NCBI GenBank assembly: GCA_033765345.1
Contig: JANRIC010000033.1
Coordinates: forward strand, 52,972-116,971
Length of the DNA stretch: 64,000 nucleotides
Direction: 5' to 3'
Source of the DNA: JANRIC01 sp033765345
GTDB lineage: Bacteria; Bacteroidota; Bacteroidia; Cytophagales; Microscillaceae
Positions 41,371 through 50,583 of the stretch are shown piece after piece (the stretch's first letter is position 1; every line of letters starts with the position of its first letter). The translations under genes and the position numbers were made by a program. The notes under the pieces were generated by a model. That model saw only the letters and a list, made by a program, of their open reading frames with translations. It made no database searches and was not told the DNA's origin.

Positions 41371-43482
41371 ATGAAAAAATTAGTTTTTATTTTATTTTTA
41401 ACCTGTATAGCAGGCCCTATGCAGGCAATGGCTCAGTCGGAAATCTCCGGTAAAATAGCCGATAAAGCCGGAAAGCCCATTGCGTTTGCTAATGTGTACC
41501 TCAAAGACATCTATGAAGGTACTACTACGGATGAGGAAGGATATTTTTCATTCGTTACTCAAGCGCAGGGGGAAGTAATGCTATTGGTGAGTTTTACGGG
41601 TTACAAAGTACTTGAGATCAAGCTTCAGCTTCAAAATGAACCAGTCAGGCTGGAACTGGTAATGGAAGAAGCTCCTCAAGAACTTGCGCCTGTGGTGATT
41701 ACAGCCGGAGCTTTTGAAGCAAGCGACCAAAAGAAAATGACTATTCTCAAGCCCTTGGACATTGTGACCGTGGCTGGTGCTGCTGCCGATGTGTACGGAG
41801 CTTTGCGTACCTTGCCAGGAGTCTCACAAATAGGCAATGAAAACGGGCTTTTTGTCCGTGGTGGGCAGGCTTATGAGACCCAAACCGTCATCAATGGAAT
41901 GTTAGTTCCGCATCCTTTTTTCAGTAGCGTGCCTGATTTGCCTTCAAGAGGGCGTTTTGACCCTTTTATGTTTCAGGGTACGCTTTTTAGTACGGGGGGT
42001 TATTCGGCGGAGTATGGGCAGGCACTTTCTTCGGTACTTATACTCCATACACAGGATATTCCCGAAAATACCTCTACCGGTATCGGGCTGAATGCTGCAG
42101 AACTGGACATTAATCACGTACAAAAATTCAACAAAAACACAACTTTGATCGCAGGTGGGGGATATTCCAATCTCAGTCCCTGGTTTAGCCTGATACCCCA
42201 AAATACCGACTGGCAAACTGCCCCTCAGGGTTATGGGGGTTCGCTGGGGTGGCTGCAAAGCAGTAACTCTGGGAATCTATGGAAAACTTACATCCGATTT
42301 CAGGCGGGTGAGGTCGGTATTTATAGCCCTGATTTAGACCGTCCAGGCGAAGATTTTCTTTTTAGAAATGAAAACCAAAATTTATTCATCAATTCGTCCT
42401 ATCGGGGAATGTTGGGCGAAAACTGGGATATTTACGGAGGTTTTTCATATACAAGTGATCTGGAAGATATTTTTCCGGGAGAAGATCAAATTCAGGAAAA
42501 AGAATCGCTCTGGCAATCTAAACTCACGCTGGGGAGAGATTTGTCCGAAAAGGTTTATCTACATTTCGGAGGGGAAATGCATCATTTGGACGGCAGCTAC
42601 AGTTTTAATCAATATAATCAAAGGATAGATGAAAACTACGGGGCGGCATTTGCAGAAGTGGATATTCGTTTTTCTCGCAAACTGGCAGCCCGTGCGGGTA
42701 TACGAGGCGAGTATTCGGGCATTTTAGATCAGGGGAGTGCCGCACCGCGCCTGTCTTTGGCTTATAAAACTGGAGCAAATAGTCAGGTTTCTTTTGCCTA
42801 TGGCTGGTTTTATCAACGACCTGAAAATCAGTTTTTGCGCCAGACGCAAGATATTTCCTTTGAGCAATCCAGCCATTATATCCTTAATTATCAATGGCTT
42901 ACAGAGAAACACACCTTTCGGGCAGAAATTTATTACAAGGATTATGAAAATCTGGTCAAAAACACTTCCTTGGAAGAAAATCCTTTTCAAAATGAAGGCT
43001 ATGGGTATGCGGCAGGAATTGACATTTTCTGGAGAGATCAAAAAAGCGTCAAAAATCTGGATTACTGGCTGAGTTATTCTTTTATTCTGTCGGAGCGTAA
43101 TTACAGAGATTATCCGCTTAGTGCCACGCCTACTTTTCTCACGCCACATACCTTGAGCCTCGTAGGAAGATATACGCTGCCTGAGCTTCGGCTTCGCTTG
43201 GGGGCGACATATACCTTTGCTTCGGGAAGAACCTATCTGAATCCCAACAATCCTGAATTTCTGGCAGATCGCACTCCAGCTTATCACAATTTGAGCTTGA
43301 ATGTCAGCTATCTGACCACGCTTTTTGGGCAGTTTACGGTGCTTTTTGCCTCTGTGACCAATCCGCTGGGTTGGGAGCAAATCTACGGATATCGTTATTC
43401 GGAAGACGGACAAAGGCGCATGGCTTTATTACCGGGGGCGACTACTTCGGCATTTGTAGGCATCTATATTTCCATTGAATAA
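41371..43482 (+). CDS. TonB-dependent outer-membrane receptor
   Basis: 703 residues from ATG 41371 (MKKLVFILFLTCIAGPMQAMAQ signal peptide); the in-frame extension upstream encodes the repeat element and is rejected. A carboxypeptidase-regulatory-like domain (residues about 23-110: SGKIADKAGKPIAFANVYLKDIYEGTTTDEEGYFSF) is followed by a plug (VYGALRTLPGVSQIGNENGLFVRGG) and a barrel of about 22 strands. There is no SusD partner. It is co-transcribed with a LytS-like kinase and LytTR regulator (9-bp gap), suggesting import or sensing coupled to signalling. The ligand is unknown, possibly a metal or peptide. Confidence 0.88.
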   Translation: MKKLVFILFLTCIAGPMQAMAQSEISGKIADKAGKPIAFANVYLKDIYEGTTTDEEGYFSFVTQAQGEVMLLVSFTGYKVLEIKLQLQNEPVRLELVMEEAPQELAPVVITAGAFEASDQKKMTILKPLDIVTVAGAAADVYGALRTLPGVSQIGNENGLFVRGGQAYETQTVINGMLVPHPFFSSVPDLPSRGRFDPFMFQGTLFSTGGYSAEYGQALSSVLILHTQDIPENTSTGIGLNAAELDINHVQKFNKNTTLIAGGGYSNLSPWFSLIPQNTDWQTAPQGYGGSLGWLQSSNSGNLWKTYIRFQAGEVGIYSPDLDRPGEDFLFRNENQNLFINSSYRGMLGENWDIYGGFSYTSDLEDIFPGEDQIQEKESLWQSKLTLGRDLSEKVYLHFGGEMHHLDGSYSFNQYNQRIDENYGAAFAEVDIRFSRKLAARAGIRGEYSGILDQGSAAPRLSLAYKTGANSQVSFAYGWFYQRPENQFLRQTQDISFEQSSHYILNYQWLTEKHTFRAEIYYKDYENLVKNTSLEENPFQNEGYGYAAGIDIFWRDQKSVKNLDYWLSYSFILSERNYRDYPLSATPTFLTPHTLSLVGRYTLPELRLRLGATYTFASGRTYLNPNNPEFLADRTPAYHNLSLNVSYLTTLFGQFTVLFASVTNPLGWEQIYGYRYSEDGQRRMALLPGATTSAFVGIYISIE

Positions 43483-43491
43483 GTCAAGAAA

Positions 43492-44607
43492 ATGCTTATA
43501 TTGCTTCTAAAATTATTGATAGATATGTTGTCAAAGCTCAAATCTCTGATAAGGAATCGTTGGATTTACCACCCGCTTTTGTGGGTGGTATACATCTTTT
43601 TATCATCTACCAAAGACCTGGCATATCACCCTAAATTCTCGGACAATCTGGTGAATGATGCCGCTATGATTACATTCATCAGCAGCGTAGTTTATTTTAA
43701 TTTGTATTATTTAGTGCCAAGGTTTCTTCTTACCCGAAAATACGGGCTTTATGTGGTGTTTTTTTTATCTATTTTACTTCTCAATATCTATGTGGCCGCC
43801 TTTACCCTATCTGTACTAACCACGCCTTTTTTCCTGACTCCGGGTGGGTTTCTAGCTATTCTGATTGAAGCTTTACTGGTTAATATCTTTACTACAACGG
43901 TCACCATTTTGCATCAATCCTATAGGCATGAAAAATACGTCAAGGAGCTGGAGAAAAAAAATCTAGAGACAGAAATCAACTATCTTAAATCACAAATCAA
44001 TCCGCATTTTCTCTTTAATACCCTAAATAATATCTATTTTACTATCCACGAGCAGCCCGAAGTAGCCCAGGAGATTGTACTGGGTCTTTCGGATATGCTC
44101 AGTCATCAGCTTTATGACGCCCATGAACACAGAGTACCACTTTCCAAGGAACTACATTATCTGAAAAAATACGTGGAGCTTGAGAAAATCCGCCAGGGAG
44201 AGATTGTTCAAGTAAAGTATCTATTCCCTGAAAAAAGTGATCGTGCAGCCATTGCGCCGCTGCTTTTATTACCTTTTCTAGAAAACGCCTTCAAACACGG
44301 CAATAAAACGGAGGGGTACTGGGTGGAAATAGAAGCAAAACTCCAGGGCTACAAATTTCATTTACTGGTAAGGAATTCTTTTCAGCCTAAAGTTTCTGCC
44401 CAAAAAAATGGAGGAATTGGGCTGGAAAATGTACGTCGCAGACTAGACCTGGGCTATCCCCAACGATACAAACTTGCCGTAAAAACTTTGGCAACTGAAA
44501 AACCAGCACTCGTTGGGGCTTCCGAAACGGCTGTAGAACACATTTTTGAAATTGATCTGACTATGCAACTCGAACCTTTTAAAACCGCTGAAAATGGACA
44601 AAATTAA
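43492..44607 (+). CDS. Sensor histidine kinase, LytS/YehU (His_kinase) family
   Basis: 371 residues (an alternative ATG is at 43525). Four to five transmembrane helices come first (IYHPLLWVVYIFLSS, AMITFISSVVYFNLYYLV, YGLYVVFFLSILLLNIYVAAF), then a short coiled coil. The conserved LKSQINPHFLFNTLNNIYFTI carries the phospho-accepting His, and a divergent HATPase (LLPFLENAFKHGNK, GIGLENVRRRLDLGYP) follows. It phosphorylates the LytTR regulator encoded next, with which it overlaps by 14 bp. It lies directly after the TonB receptor gene. Confidence 0.92.
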   Translation: MLILLLKLLIDMLSKLKSLIRNRWIYHPLLWVVYIFLSSTKDLAYHPKFSDNLVNDAAMITFISSVVYFNLYYLVPRFLLTRKYGLYVVFFLSILLLNIYVAAFTLSVLTTPFFLTPGGFLAILIEALLVNIFTTTVTILHQSYRHEKYVKELEKKNLETEINYLKSQINPHFLFNTLNNIYFTIHEQPEVAQEIVLGLSDMLSHQLYDAHEHRVPLSKELHYLKKYVELEKIRQGEIVQVKYLFPEKSDRAAIAPLLLLPFLENAFKHGNKTEGYWVEIEAKLQGYKFHLLVRNSFQPKVSAQKNGGIGLENVRRRLDLGYPQRYKLAVKTLATEKPALVGASETAVEHIFEIDLTMQLEPFKTAENGQN

Positions 44608-45322
44608 CTGCCTCATTGTAGATGACGAACCCATCGCCCGGCAAGGCATTCAGGGGTATTGTGATAAAGTGCCCTTTCTTACTGTAAAAGCTGGTGCTAA
44701 AAATGCCCTTGAAGCAGGACAGATTTTGATGGAAGAAGCCATTGATTTGCTTTTTTTGGATATTCAAATGCCGGAGTTGAGCGGTTTAGATTTTTTAAAA
44801 ACACTTTCTCAAGCCCCAATGGTCATTTTTACGACGGCCTACCGCGAATATGCCCTGGAAGGTTTTGAACTGAATGTAATAGACTATCTCATCAAACCCA
44901 TCGCTTTTCCCCGATTTCTAAGAGCTGTGCATAAGGCACAAGAGGCTATTCAAAGCCGTAAAATACAAGGGCTGACAAATACTCCCGAAGAAGATTTTTT
45001 CTTTATCAAAGTAGATGGTAAATATACAAAGATTTTCTTCAGAGATATTTTATATGTGGAAGGTCTGAAGGATTATGTGTTTATTCATACCCAAACGACA
45101 CGATACATGGTGTTGATTTCCCTCAAAAATGTAGAGGCACAACTTCCCCCAGAGCAATTCCTCAGAGTACACCGATCTTATATCATCGCATTGGATAAAG
45201 TAGAGGAATTAGACGGAAATATCCTCAAAATCAAAGGAAAAAATGTGCCTTTAAGCAAAAATCTCCGAGATGAAATTTATGAAAAACTCATTCAAGGGCG
45301 ATTGTGGAAGCGAGCGAATTAA
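44594..45322 (+). CDS. LytTR-family response regulator
   Basis: 242 residues. The receiver domain has acidic pair VDDEPIARQG, phospho-acceptor Asp in LLFLDIQMPELSG, T/A in IFTTAYREYAL and K in YLIKPIAF. A LytTR DNA-binding domain follows (FFIKVDGKYTKIFFRDILYVEGLKDYVFIHTQ, FLRVHRSYIIALDKVEEL). It pairs with the overlapping kinase. The probable targets are the operon itself or adjacent envelope genes; no direct-repeat operator was identified. A bidirectional-looking hairpin follows. Confidence 0.94.
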   Translation: MDKINCLIVDDEPIARQGIQGYCDKVPFLTVKAGAKNALEAGQILMEEAIDLLFLDIQMPELSGLDFLKTLSQAPMVIFTTAYREYALEGFELNVIDYLIKPIAFPRFLRAVHKAQEAIQSRKIQGLTNTPEEDFFFIKVDGKYTKIFFRDILYVEGLKDYVFIHTQTTRYMVLISLKNVEAQLPPEQFLRVHRSYIIALDKVEELDGNILKIKGKNVPLSKNLRDEIYEKLIQGRLWKRAN

Positions 45323-45323
45323 A

Positions 45324-45350
45324 TAAAAAAAAAACCTTTTCCCAAGGTTT
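45324..45350. terminator. Terminator between the convergent LytTR and TonB-receptor genes
   Basis: AAACCTT (45332-45338), loop TTCCC, AAGGTTT (45344-45350) with an A-run on the left. It works best for the minus-strand receptor transcript. Confidence 0.65.
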
Positions 45351-45391
45351 ATCCTGGAAAAAGATTGTTAAAAAATATTTCAAACTACATT

Positions 45392-47761
45392 TTAAAAGTC
45401 AACCACGATCCCAAGAGTCGGTAATATGGTGCTATTGCTCAGATCATTGATTCGTATCAACTCACGCGGCTCGATGACATTTCCGTCTGCATCACGATTT
45501 AATCCGTACACAGGTGGTGAGGGAATTTGGCTGGCGAAAAGATTTTCAATTTCAAAAAAAACATTGAATGTCCAGCCTTTGAAATTCCATTTTTTATCTA
45601 TGCGTATATCCGTCTGATTGAATACATCGAGTCTTTGCTCTCCCAAACGTTCATATTCAAAAACAAAATCGGGGTAAACTTCCTGTGTAGCCTCCTCATT
45701 GACAGGAGCAAAAGGAGCTTTACCGATCAAACGCATTCTAAGCGATATTTCCCAGTTGCGGGGCAGCTTATACCCTCCCGTAAAAGTAAGCAGGTGGCGG
45801 TTATCCCAAGTAGAAGGCAAGTATGCGTCTTTGTCAAGCCCTGTATATTCACTCCAATAGAGGGTATAAGCCAGAATAGCATATAAATTCTTCTGTAGCT
45901 GTTGCTGGAATAAAAATTCTACGCCATAACTCCTGCCCAACCCTATGCTTAATACTTCTTCATTGCCAAGAACACTAAAATCTCCTCCCAGATTGCCCAA
46001 AGATACCCCGTCTTTGAGCGATACAGGATAATCTGCATAACGTTTGTAAAAACCTTCTACAGTAAATCTGGTAGAGGATCGGGGTAGATATTCCACGCCC
46101 AGCACTGCCTGGTCGCTCCGAATGTATTTGGCATCGGTATTGAGAAAATTACCGGAATTATCCTGAAAACCTAAAATGGTATAGGGTGGTATTTTGAAAT
46201 ATCTTCCTACAGAGGCATTGATACGCCATTGCCCTTTGGGATCTAATTGATAAGAAAGTGCTAGTCGAGGCGAGAAGGTGCGCCAAATCTCATGCCCGGT
46301 ATCGGTAAAAGTGTTTCCGTCTAACCTTAGCCCAAAAGAAGCCTGAAGCCGCTCTTGTATAAAAGGTCTGGAAATTTGCGAAAATATACCATAACGCTGG
46401 AAGTTGCTTGCCACATCAAAGTTTATGTTATTGATCAAATCCTCGGTACGATTGGTATAACGAGCGTTTTGTACTACAAAACCGCTGTTGAGGGTCCAAT
46501 CACCAAAAAAATTGGTCAGTTCATACCGTAGTTTGCTTTCCCATTCCAAGGATTTATTGTTAAAAAATAGCCCTGTCTGATTTCTGTTATCATTGAAACG
46601 ACTAAATTCATTATTGAAGGCATTGGTACTCAAAGTGGTCTGCATGGCACCTTTACCATTTTTGAAACGGCGTTTCCAGCTAATTCCCCAGGTAGTCGTC
46701 CATTGTTTGATGATAGGTACTTGGTCAAGGTTGGCTTGTTCTTCTGCGGTCAAGTCATCCTCGGCATTGATTTCAAAATTATCAATAGAGCCTAATCCGA
46801 TAAGGTTAATTTCGTTATAGGCATCAATTTGATGGTTTAGCTTGAACTGATAGTCCCAATAATCAGGTAAAAAAGGCAACTCCAACAACTGAAACAATAA
46901 CTGTAAATAAGACCGCCTCACAGAAGCAATGAATGTAGTTTTAGCCCTTTCTATATCCTTTTTCTTGAATAAAGGTCCTTCTAAGGTGAGTGCAGCTTCG
47001 CTGGCACTGATGCGAATATTGGTATTGTATGCTTCTGCATTGCCTTTACGTTGGTCGAATTGCAACACGCCCGAGAGCACATTGTCATAGCGCGCAGCAA
47101 AAGAAGCAGTAGAAAGTGTCACCCCTTCAAAAAATGACACATTCAAAAGCCCGACCGGGCCTCCGGCACTTCCTTGTGTAGAAAAGTGATTGATATTGGG
47201 AATTTCTACGCCATCGAGATAATACACATTTTCATTGGGTGCCCCCCCACGAATAATCACATCATTCCGAAAACCACCCACTGAAGCCGACACCCCAGGC
47301 AGAGATTGTACCACCTTAGCAATATCATTATTGCCTCCCGGATACGTAGCAATTTCTTCTCTGGAAAGTTTTTGGATAGATAAGGGCGTTTCTTCCAATT
47401 TTTCAAATGGATTGGCCTGAATTACAATTTCATCGATAGCCCCTGCCTGTTCGTTCATCTCAAAATTTATATCGGGATTTGCTCCCGAACGCACGATGAC
47501 GTTAAACTTGGTCTGATTTTCATAGCCAATGTAAGAAGCCGTGATATTGTAAGATTTGGCTTCTACATTTTCTAGGGTAAAATAGCCCTCTGCATCTGTG
47601 GAGGTGCCCAGTGAGGTACTTTCAAGAATAACCGTTGCACCGATGAGCGGCTCTCCGGTTTTGGCATCTTTGACAAAACCTTTCAAAGTGGCCGTATTTT
47701 GTGCTGAAATTTGTGTACCAAAGCAGAAATAGAAAACCCATAGAATAATTAAACTTCGCAT
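45392..47761 (-). CDS. TonB-dependent outer-membrane receptor with carboxypeptidase-like N-domain
   Basis: 789 residues: a signal peptide (SLIILWVFYFCFGTQISAQ), a CarboxypepD_reg-like domain (about 25-110, LKGFVKDAKTGEPLIGATVILESTSLGTSTDAEGYF), a plug (DIAKVVQSLPGVSASVGGFRNDVIIRGGAPNENVYYLDGVEIPNINHF) and a beta barrel ending TILPTLGIVVDF with terminal Phe. The motif RGGAPNENVYYLDG is conserved in Bacteroidota receptors of this type. No SusD gene follows. It is divergent from a MarR-family gene across a 127-bp gap, so control by that regulator is plausible. Confidence 0.92.
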   Translation of the reverse strand: MRSLIILWVFYFCFGTQISAQNTATLKGFVKDAKTGEPLIGATVILESTSLGTSTDAEGYFTLENVEAKSYNITASYIGYENQTKFNVIVRSGANPDINFEMNEQAGAIDEIVIQANPFEKLEETPLSIQKLSREEIATYPGGNNDIAKVVQSLPGVSASVGGFRNDVIIRGGAPNENVYYLDGVEIPNINHFSTQGSAGGPVGLLNVSFFEGVTLSTASFAARYDNVLSGVLQFDQRKGNAEAYNTNIRISASEAALTLEGPLFKKKDIERAKTTFIASVRRSYLQLLFQLLELPFLPDYWDYQFKLNHQIDAYNEINLIGLGSIDNFEINAEDDLTAEEQANLDQVPIIKQWTTTWGISWKRRFKNGKGAMQTTLSTNAFNNEFSRFNDNRNQTGLFFNNKSLEWESKLRYELTNFFGDWTLNSGFVVQNARYTNRTEDLINNINFDVASNFQRYGIFSQISRPFIQERLQASFGLRLDGNTFTDTGHEIWRTFSPRLALSYQLDPKGQWRINASVGRYFKIPPYTILGFQDNSGNFLNTDAKYIRSDQAVLGVEYLPRSSTRFTVEGFYKRYADYPVSLKDGVSLGNLGGDFSVLGNEEVLSIGLGRSYGVEFLFQQQLQKNLYAILAYTLYWSEYTGLDKDAYLPSTWDNRHLLTFTGGYKLPRNWEISLRMRLIGKAPFAPVNEEATQEVYPDFVFEYERLGEQRLDVFNQTDIRIDKKWNFKGWTFNVFFEIENLFASQIPSPPVYGLNRDADGNVIEPRELIRINDLSNSTILPTLGIVVDF

Positions 47762-47888
47762 AAAATAGATTTAATTAATAAAATTACTTTTTAGTTGTAA
47801 AATTGAAATATTAATTACCAAAACATAATATTTATAACCAAAACCTTAGATTTTTGTTTGTTAGAATAATCAATTGTTTCTTTAAGAA

Positions 47889-48548
47889 ATGAAAAAAAGT
47901 AAAATTGTGGAGCTGGTTACCTTATGGGATGATTTTGAAAGGGCACAGCCGGGTGCAGAGATAGTTGATTTTTGCAGATTCTTTCTGGCTCAGTATCAAC
48001 CTCAAGAGCACAACCAGCCAGAGTCTCATCTTCCGTTTTCTATCCACGGTGCGCTTACAGGTTTGGTAGCCCGTATGGAAAGATTTGCTACCATGTATGG
48101 AAAAAAAATATTACAAGAACACGGCTTAAATAACATCGAGGATTTTGTGTATCTTCTGGGTGCCTGGGAAATGGGCGAAGTCAGAAAAAACGAATTAATC
48201 CAAGCACAGCTATCAGAGTTTACCTCCGGTATCGGCGTGATCAATCGGCTTCTTAAACAAGGCTGGCTAGAAGAATCTCCCGACCCCGAAGATGGGCGAT
48301 CTAGAGTCGTTAGAATTACAGAATCAGGCCTTGATAAGCTCAAAAATGTCCTCCCTGATATGGATAAGATGGCAGATGCTATCTTTGTAGGCCTGCTTCC
48401 TGAAGAAAAAAAGACACTCTTTCATTTACTTAGCCGCTTAGATAATATACACCAAACCTGCTACCCAGAAACCCGAAAAAAAACTCCCGAAGAAATAGTA
48501 GCTTTATTAGAAAAATACAAGCCTGCAAATAAAAATTCTAAGCAATAA
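47889..48548 (+). CDS. MarR-family winged-helix transcriptional regulator
   Basis: 219 residues. A helical N-terminal extension of about 70 residues precedes the MarR core: GALTGLVARMERFATMYGKKILQEHGLNNIEDFVYLLGAWE, recognition helix region LSEFTSGIGVINRLLKQGWLEESPDPEDGRSRVVRITESGLDKL (wing with D-x-R). Longer than the usual 140-150 residues because of both termini. Divergent from a TonB receptor gene with which it shares a 127-bp promoter region, so that receptor is the prime candidate target. Confidence 0.88.
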   Translation: MKKSKIVELVTLWDDFERAQPGAEIVDFCRFFLAQYQPQEHNQPESHLPFSIHGALTGLVARMERFATMYGKKILQEHGLNNIEDFVYLLGAWEMGEVRKNELIQAQLSEFTSGIGVINRLLKQGWLEESPDPEDGRSRVVRITESGLDKLKNVLPDMDKMADAIFVGLLPEEKKTLFHLLSRLDNIHQTCYPETRKKTPEEIVALLEKYKPANKNSKQ

Positions 48549-48665
48549 GACTAGCAAGACCTTATTTTTTGATACAGATCAAATATCAGGAATTAATACA
48601 AAAGACAAATCGCAGATTGTTTTTTGTCGAGTAGAAAATATGCCGAATATTCCGTGGTTTTTTCA

Positions 48666-48673
48666 TAAATTTG
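48666..48673 (+). promoter_or_regulatory. Bacteroidota -7 box (TAAATTTG) before the HEAT-like gene
   Basis: Perfect TAnnTTTG 57 bp upstream of ATG 48731; it also argues against an ORF start at 48671. Confidence 0.45.
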
Positions 48674-48730
48674 ATCGGCTCAATTGATCAATCATTGACG
48701 CAGTATCCATGTTTAAACCTCTATCAAGAC

Positions 48731-49258
48731 ATGCACTCATTTGAACAAAGACTGACTGGCGGGCATCCCAACTCTTTGGGAAATACCGTAGAAATTGTGG
48801 AAGAAGTACTTGCCTATCCCAGTAAATTTGAGGAGCTTTTTCAATGTTATTTTAGTAAAGATGAAGTAGTCAGACTGCGGGTATCGAGTGCCATGAAAAG
48901 AATCTGTAAGGCAGAAAAGTCTTTGCTAATTCCTTATTTGGATAAATTCCTGACCGAAATAGCCTCCATCAATCAGGCTTCTACCCAATGGACGCTCGCC
49001 CAACTTTTTGATGCCTTGAAAAAAGATATGAATGACGCACAAACTAAAAAAGCCGAAGAAATCCTGAAAAATAATCTGGCTACACATCAGGATTGGATCG
49101 TGCTGAATATAACCATGCAAACGCTTGGGAAATGGGCTGAAAATGACCCTGACCTCAAAAAATGGCTTTTGCCCCACCTAGAAAGAATTGCTTTGGATAG
49201 CAGAAAGTCAGTCTCCAAAACCGCTAACAAACTCATGCAATCTCTCTACAAAATCTAA
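48731..49258 (+). CDS. HEAT-repeat-like protein
   Basis: 175 residues from ATG 48731. All-helical with HEAT-like helix pairs: NTVEIVEEVLAYPSKFEELFQCYFSKDEVVRLRVSSAMKRICK, LLIPYLDKFLTEIASI, WIVLNITMQTLGKWAENDPDLKKWLLPHLERIA. There is no signal peptide. The next gene starts 2 bp after its stop, forming a two-gene operon. Likely a protein-binding scaffold or part of a DNA-alkylation-repair-like fold; no active-site residues are recognised. Confidence 0.7.
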   Translation: MHSFEQRLTGGHPNSLGNTVEIVEEVLAYPSKFEELFQCYFSKDEVVRLRVSSAMKRICKAEKSLLIPYLDKFLTEIASINQASTQWTLAQLFDALKKDMNDAQTKKAEEILKNNLATHQDWIVLNITMQTLGKWAENDPDLKKWLLPHLERIALDSRKSVSKTANKLMQSLYKI

Positions 49259-49260
49259 CC

Positions 49261-49863
49261 ATGAACCATACCACCAAAAACACCTGGAAGGCCGAAAAAA
49301 CCGATATTCAAAAGGAATCTGTGCATAAATATTTTATTTTTCAAAACGAAAACCTGCTCTCCTATTCTGATTTTCTGCATCATCTCTCTGATAGCCAAAG
49401 CTTTAGGGTTTTTTATAATACACTTTTGGCAGATTGCGACTTCAAGGCGTTTTTTTGGGAAAATCCACCAACCAGCAAATCTTCACTGGATCAAAATTAT
49501 GAATTTGTACTCATCAAAAATGATTTTCTAAGCAGTGTTCAGGCAAATGCACAGACCTTTGCAAGCCATTTTAGCCCAAAAGAAACCGTAGTAGACTTCC
49601 CCAATCTTGGCGGTGATACCCGGCTCATTGTGCCTACTCCTATCAGCACATCAGACTTTTACAGCCACTTAGGCAATTTTGTAAGAAATGCCCCTTTGGA
49701 TCAAATAGATGCTTTCTGGAAAAAAGTAGGGGAAAAATACTTGGAGTCAGTCAAAAACGGAAAATATTGGCTCAGTACTTCGGGCTTGGGCGTATATTGG
49801 CTGCATGTACGCATAGATACCATACCCAAGTATTATGGACACCAGGAATATCGGATCGGGTAG
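49261..49863 (+). CDS. DUF6940-like hypothetical protein
   Basis: 200 residues with conserved-looking blocks FKAFFWENPP, FPNLGGDTRLIVPTPI, YSHLGNFVRNAPLDQIDAFWKKVGE and WLSTSGLGVYWLHVRIDTIPKYYGHQEY. These match my memory of the DUF6940 family, which is uncharacterised. No signal peptide. The start ATG lies 2 bp after the HEAT-like gene stop, so co-translation is likely. Function unknown. Confidence 0.65.
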   Translation: MNHTTKNTWKAEKTDIQKESVHKYFIFQNENLLSYSDFLHHLSDSQSFRVFYNTLLADCDFKAFFWENPPTSKSSLDQNYEFVLIKNDFLSSVQANAQTFASHFSPKETVVDFPNLGGDTRLIVPTPISTSDFYSHLGNFVRNAPLDQIDAFWKKVGEKYLESVKNGKYWLSTSGLGVYWLHVRIDTIPKYYGHQEYRIG

Positions 49864-49904
49864 TTTCACGCTTAAAAAGGGGCTGTGTCTTCTCAATCCA
49901 CAGC

Positions 49905-50420
49905 TTATTTCCCTTTCTCTAGTTCGGCTTTCATTTCAGCAAGTCGGGCTTCATATTGTTCTATTTCTTGTTTGAGGCGATCTACTTCGTAACGGTCGGC
50001 TTCAAACTTGTTGTGAATTTGCTTGCTGGCGTATGCCGGAGAAAGCACCTTAGCAATCACGGTACTCAGGCGTTTGAGGTTATTTTTGAGTACAAACTCC
50101 GAAGCACCGCTGAGTACCGTTTGGGCAGCCAGTTCTTCATTGTTGAGTGTACCTGTTACGAAAATGAAGGGTACAAAAGGGGAATATTCTCTGGCCAGAA
50201 GCAGGGCTTCCATCCCGTCAAAACCTGGTATCAGATAATCAGCTAGGATCAAACCCGGATTAAATTCTCGAAGCCCTTGCTCGAACTCTTTGCGGTTTCG
50301 AGCTGTGAATACCTCAAAATCTGCAGCAACTTGCCGTATCTGTCGTATCATCAGGTCTACATCCTCTTTTAGATCTTCCAAAATCAATACCCTTACAAAC
50401 TCCAATCGTATAGTATTCAT
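49905..50420 (-). CDS. Response regulator with C-terminal coiled coil
   Basis: 171 residues: receiver domain with acidic pair in VLILEDLKEDVDL, phospho-acceptor Asp in LILADYLIPGFDG, Thr in FIFVTGTLN and Lys in FVLKNNLKR. A roughly 40-residue coiled-coil tail follows (FEADRYEVDRLKQEIEQYEARLAEMKAELEKGK) instead of an output domain. Same strand as another single-domain regulator at 50584-51015. No kinase is linked. The tail suggests oligomerisation or docking to a kinase. Confidence 0.88.
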   Translation of the reverse strand: MNTIRLEFVRVLILEDLKEDVDLMIRQIRQVAADFEVFTARNRKEFEQGLREFNPGLILADYLIPGFDGMEALLLAREYSPFVPFIFVTGTLNNEELAAQTVLSGASEFVLKNNLKRLSTVIAKVLSPAYASKQIHNKFEADRYEVDRLKQEIEQYEARLAEMKAELEKGK

Positions 50421-50557
50421 TGTATTTTTGATTTAAACAGGTATTTAAAAGTTGTAAAGGTCTAGTTTTTTACATAAGATGAATAACAGGTTTTTGGTTT
50501 TTGGTTATCTGGATAATTTTATAGCATGTATGGCAACTTGAATATTAACAAAAAAAC

Positions 50558-50580
50558 CAATCCCCTGCGTCTGGCGCTTA
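50558..50580 (+). repeat. Dispersed repeat unit (solo copy)
   Basis: AATCCCCTGCGTCTGGCGCT closely resembles the end sequence AATCCCCTGGTCTGTGGCAC found at 26871-26890 and, inverted, at 27138-27158 and 26192-26210. It sits between two response regulator genes without a visible partner end. Confidence 0.4.
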
Positions 50581-50583
50581 GGA

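Noticed and set aside
42724..43413. 229-codon minus-strand ORF
   Set aside because: Antisense shadow of the TonB receptor barrel region; the receptor frame is clearly coding.
43492..43524. Alternative start choices for the LytS-like kinase
   Set aside because: The sequence cannot distinguish ATG 43492 from ATG 43525; kept the longer form without claiming proof.
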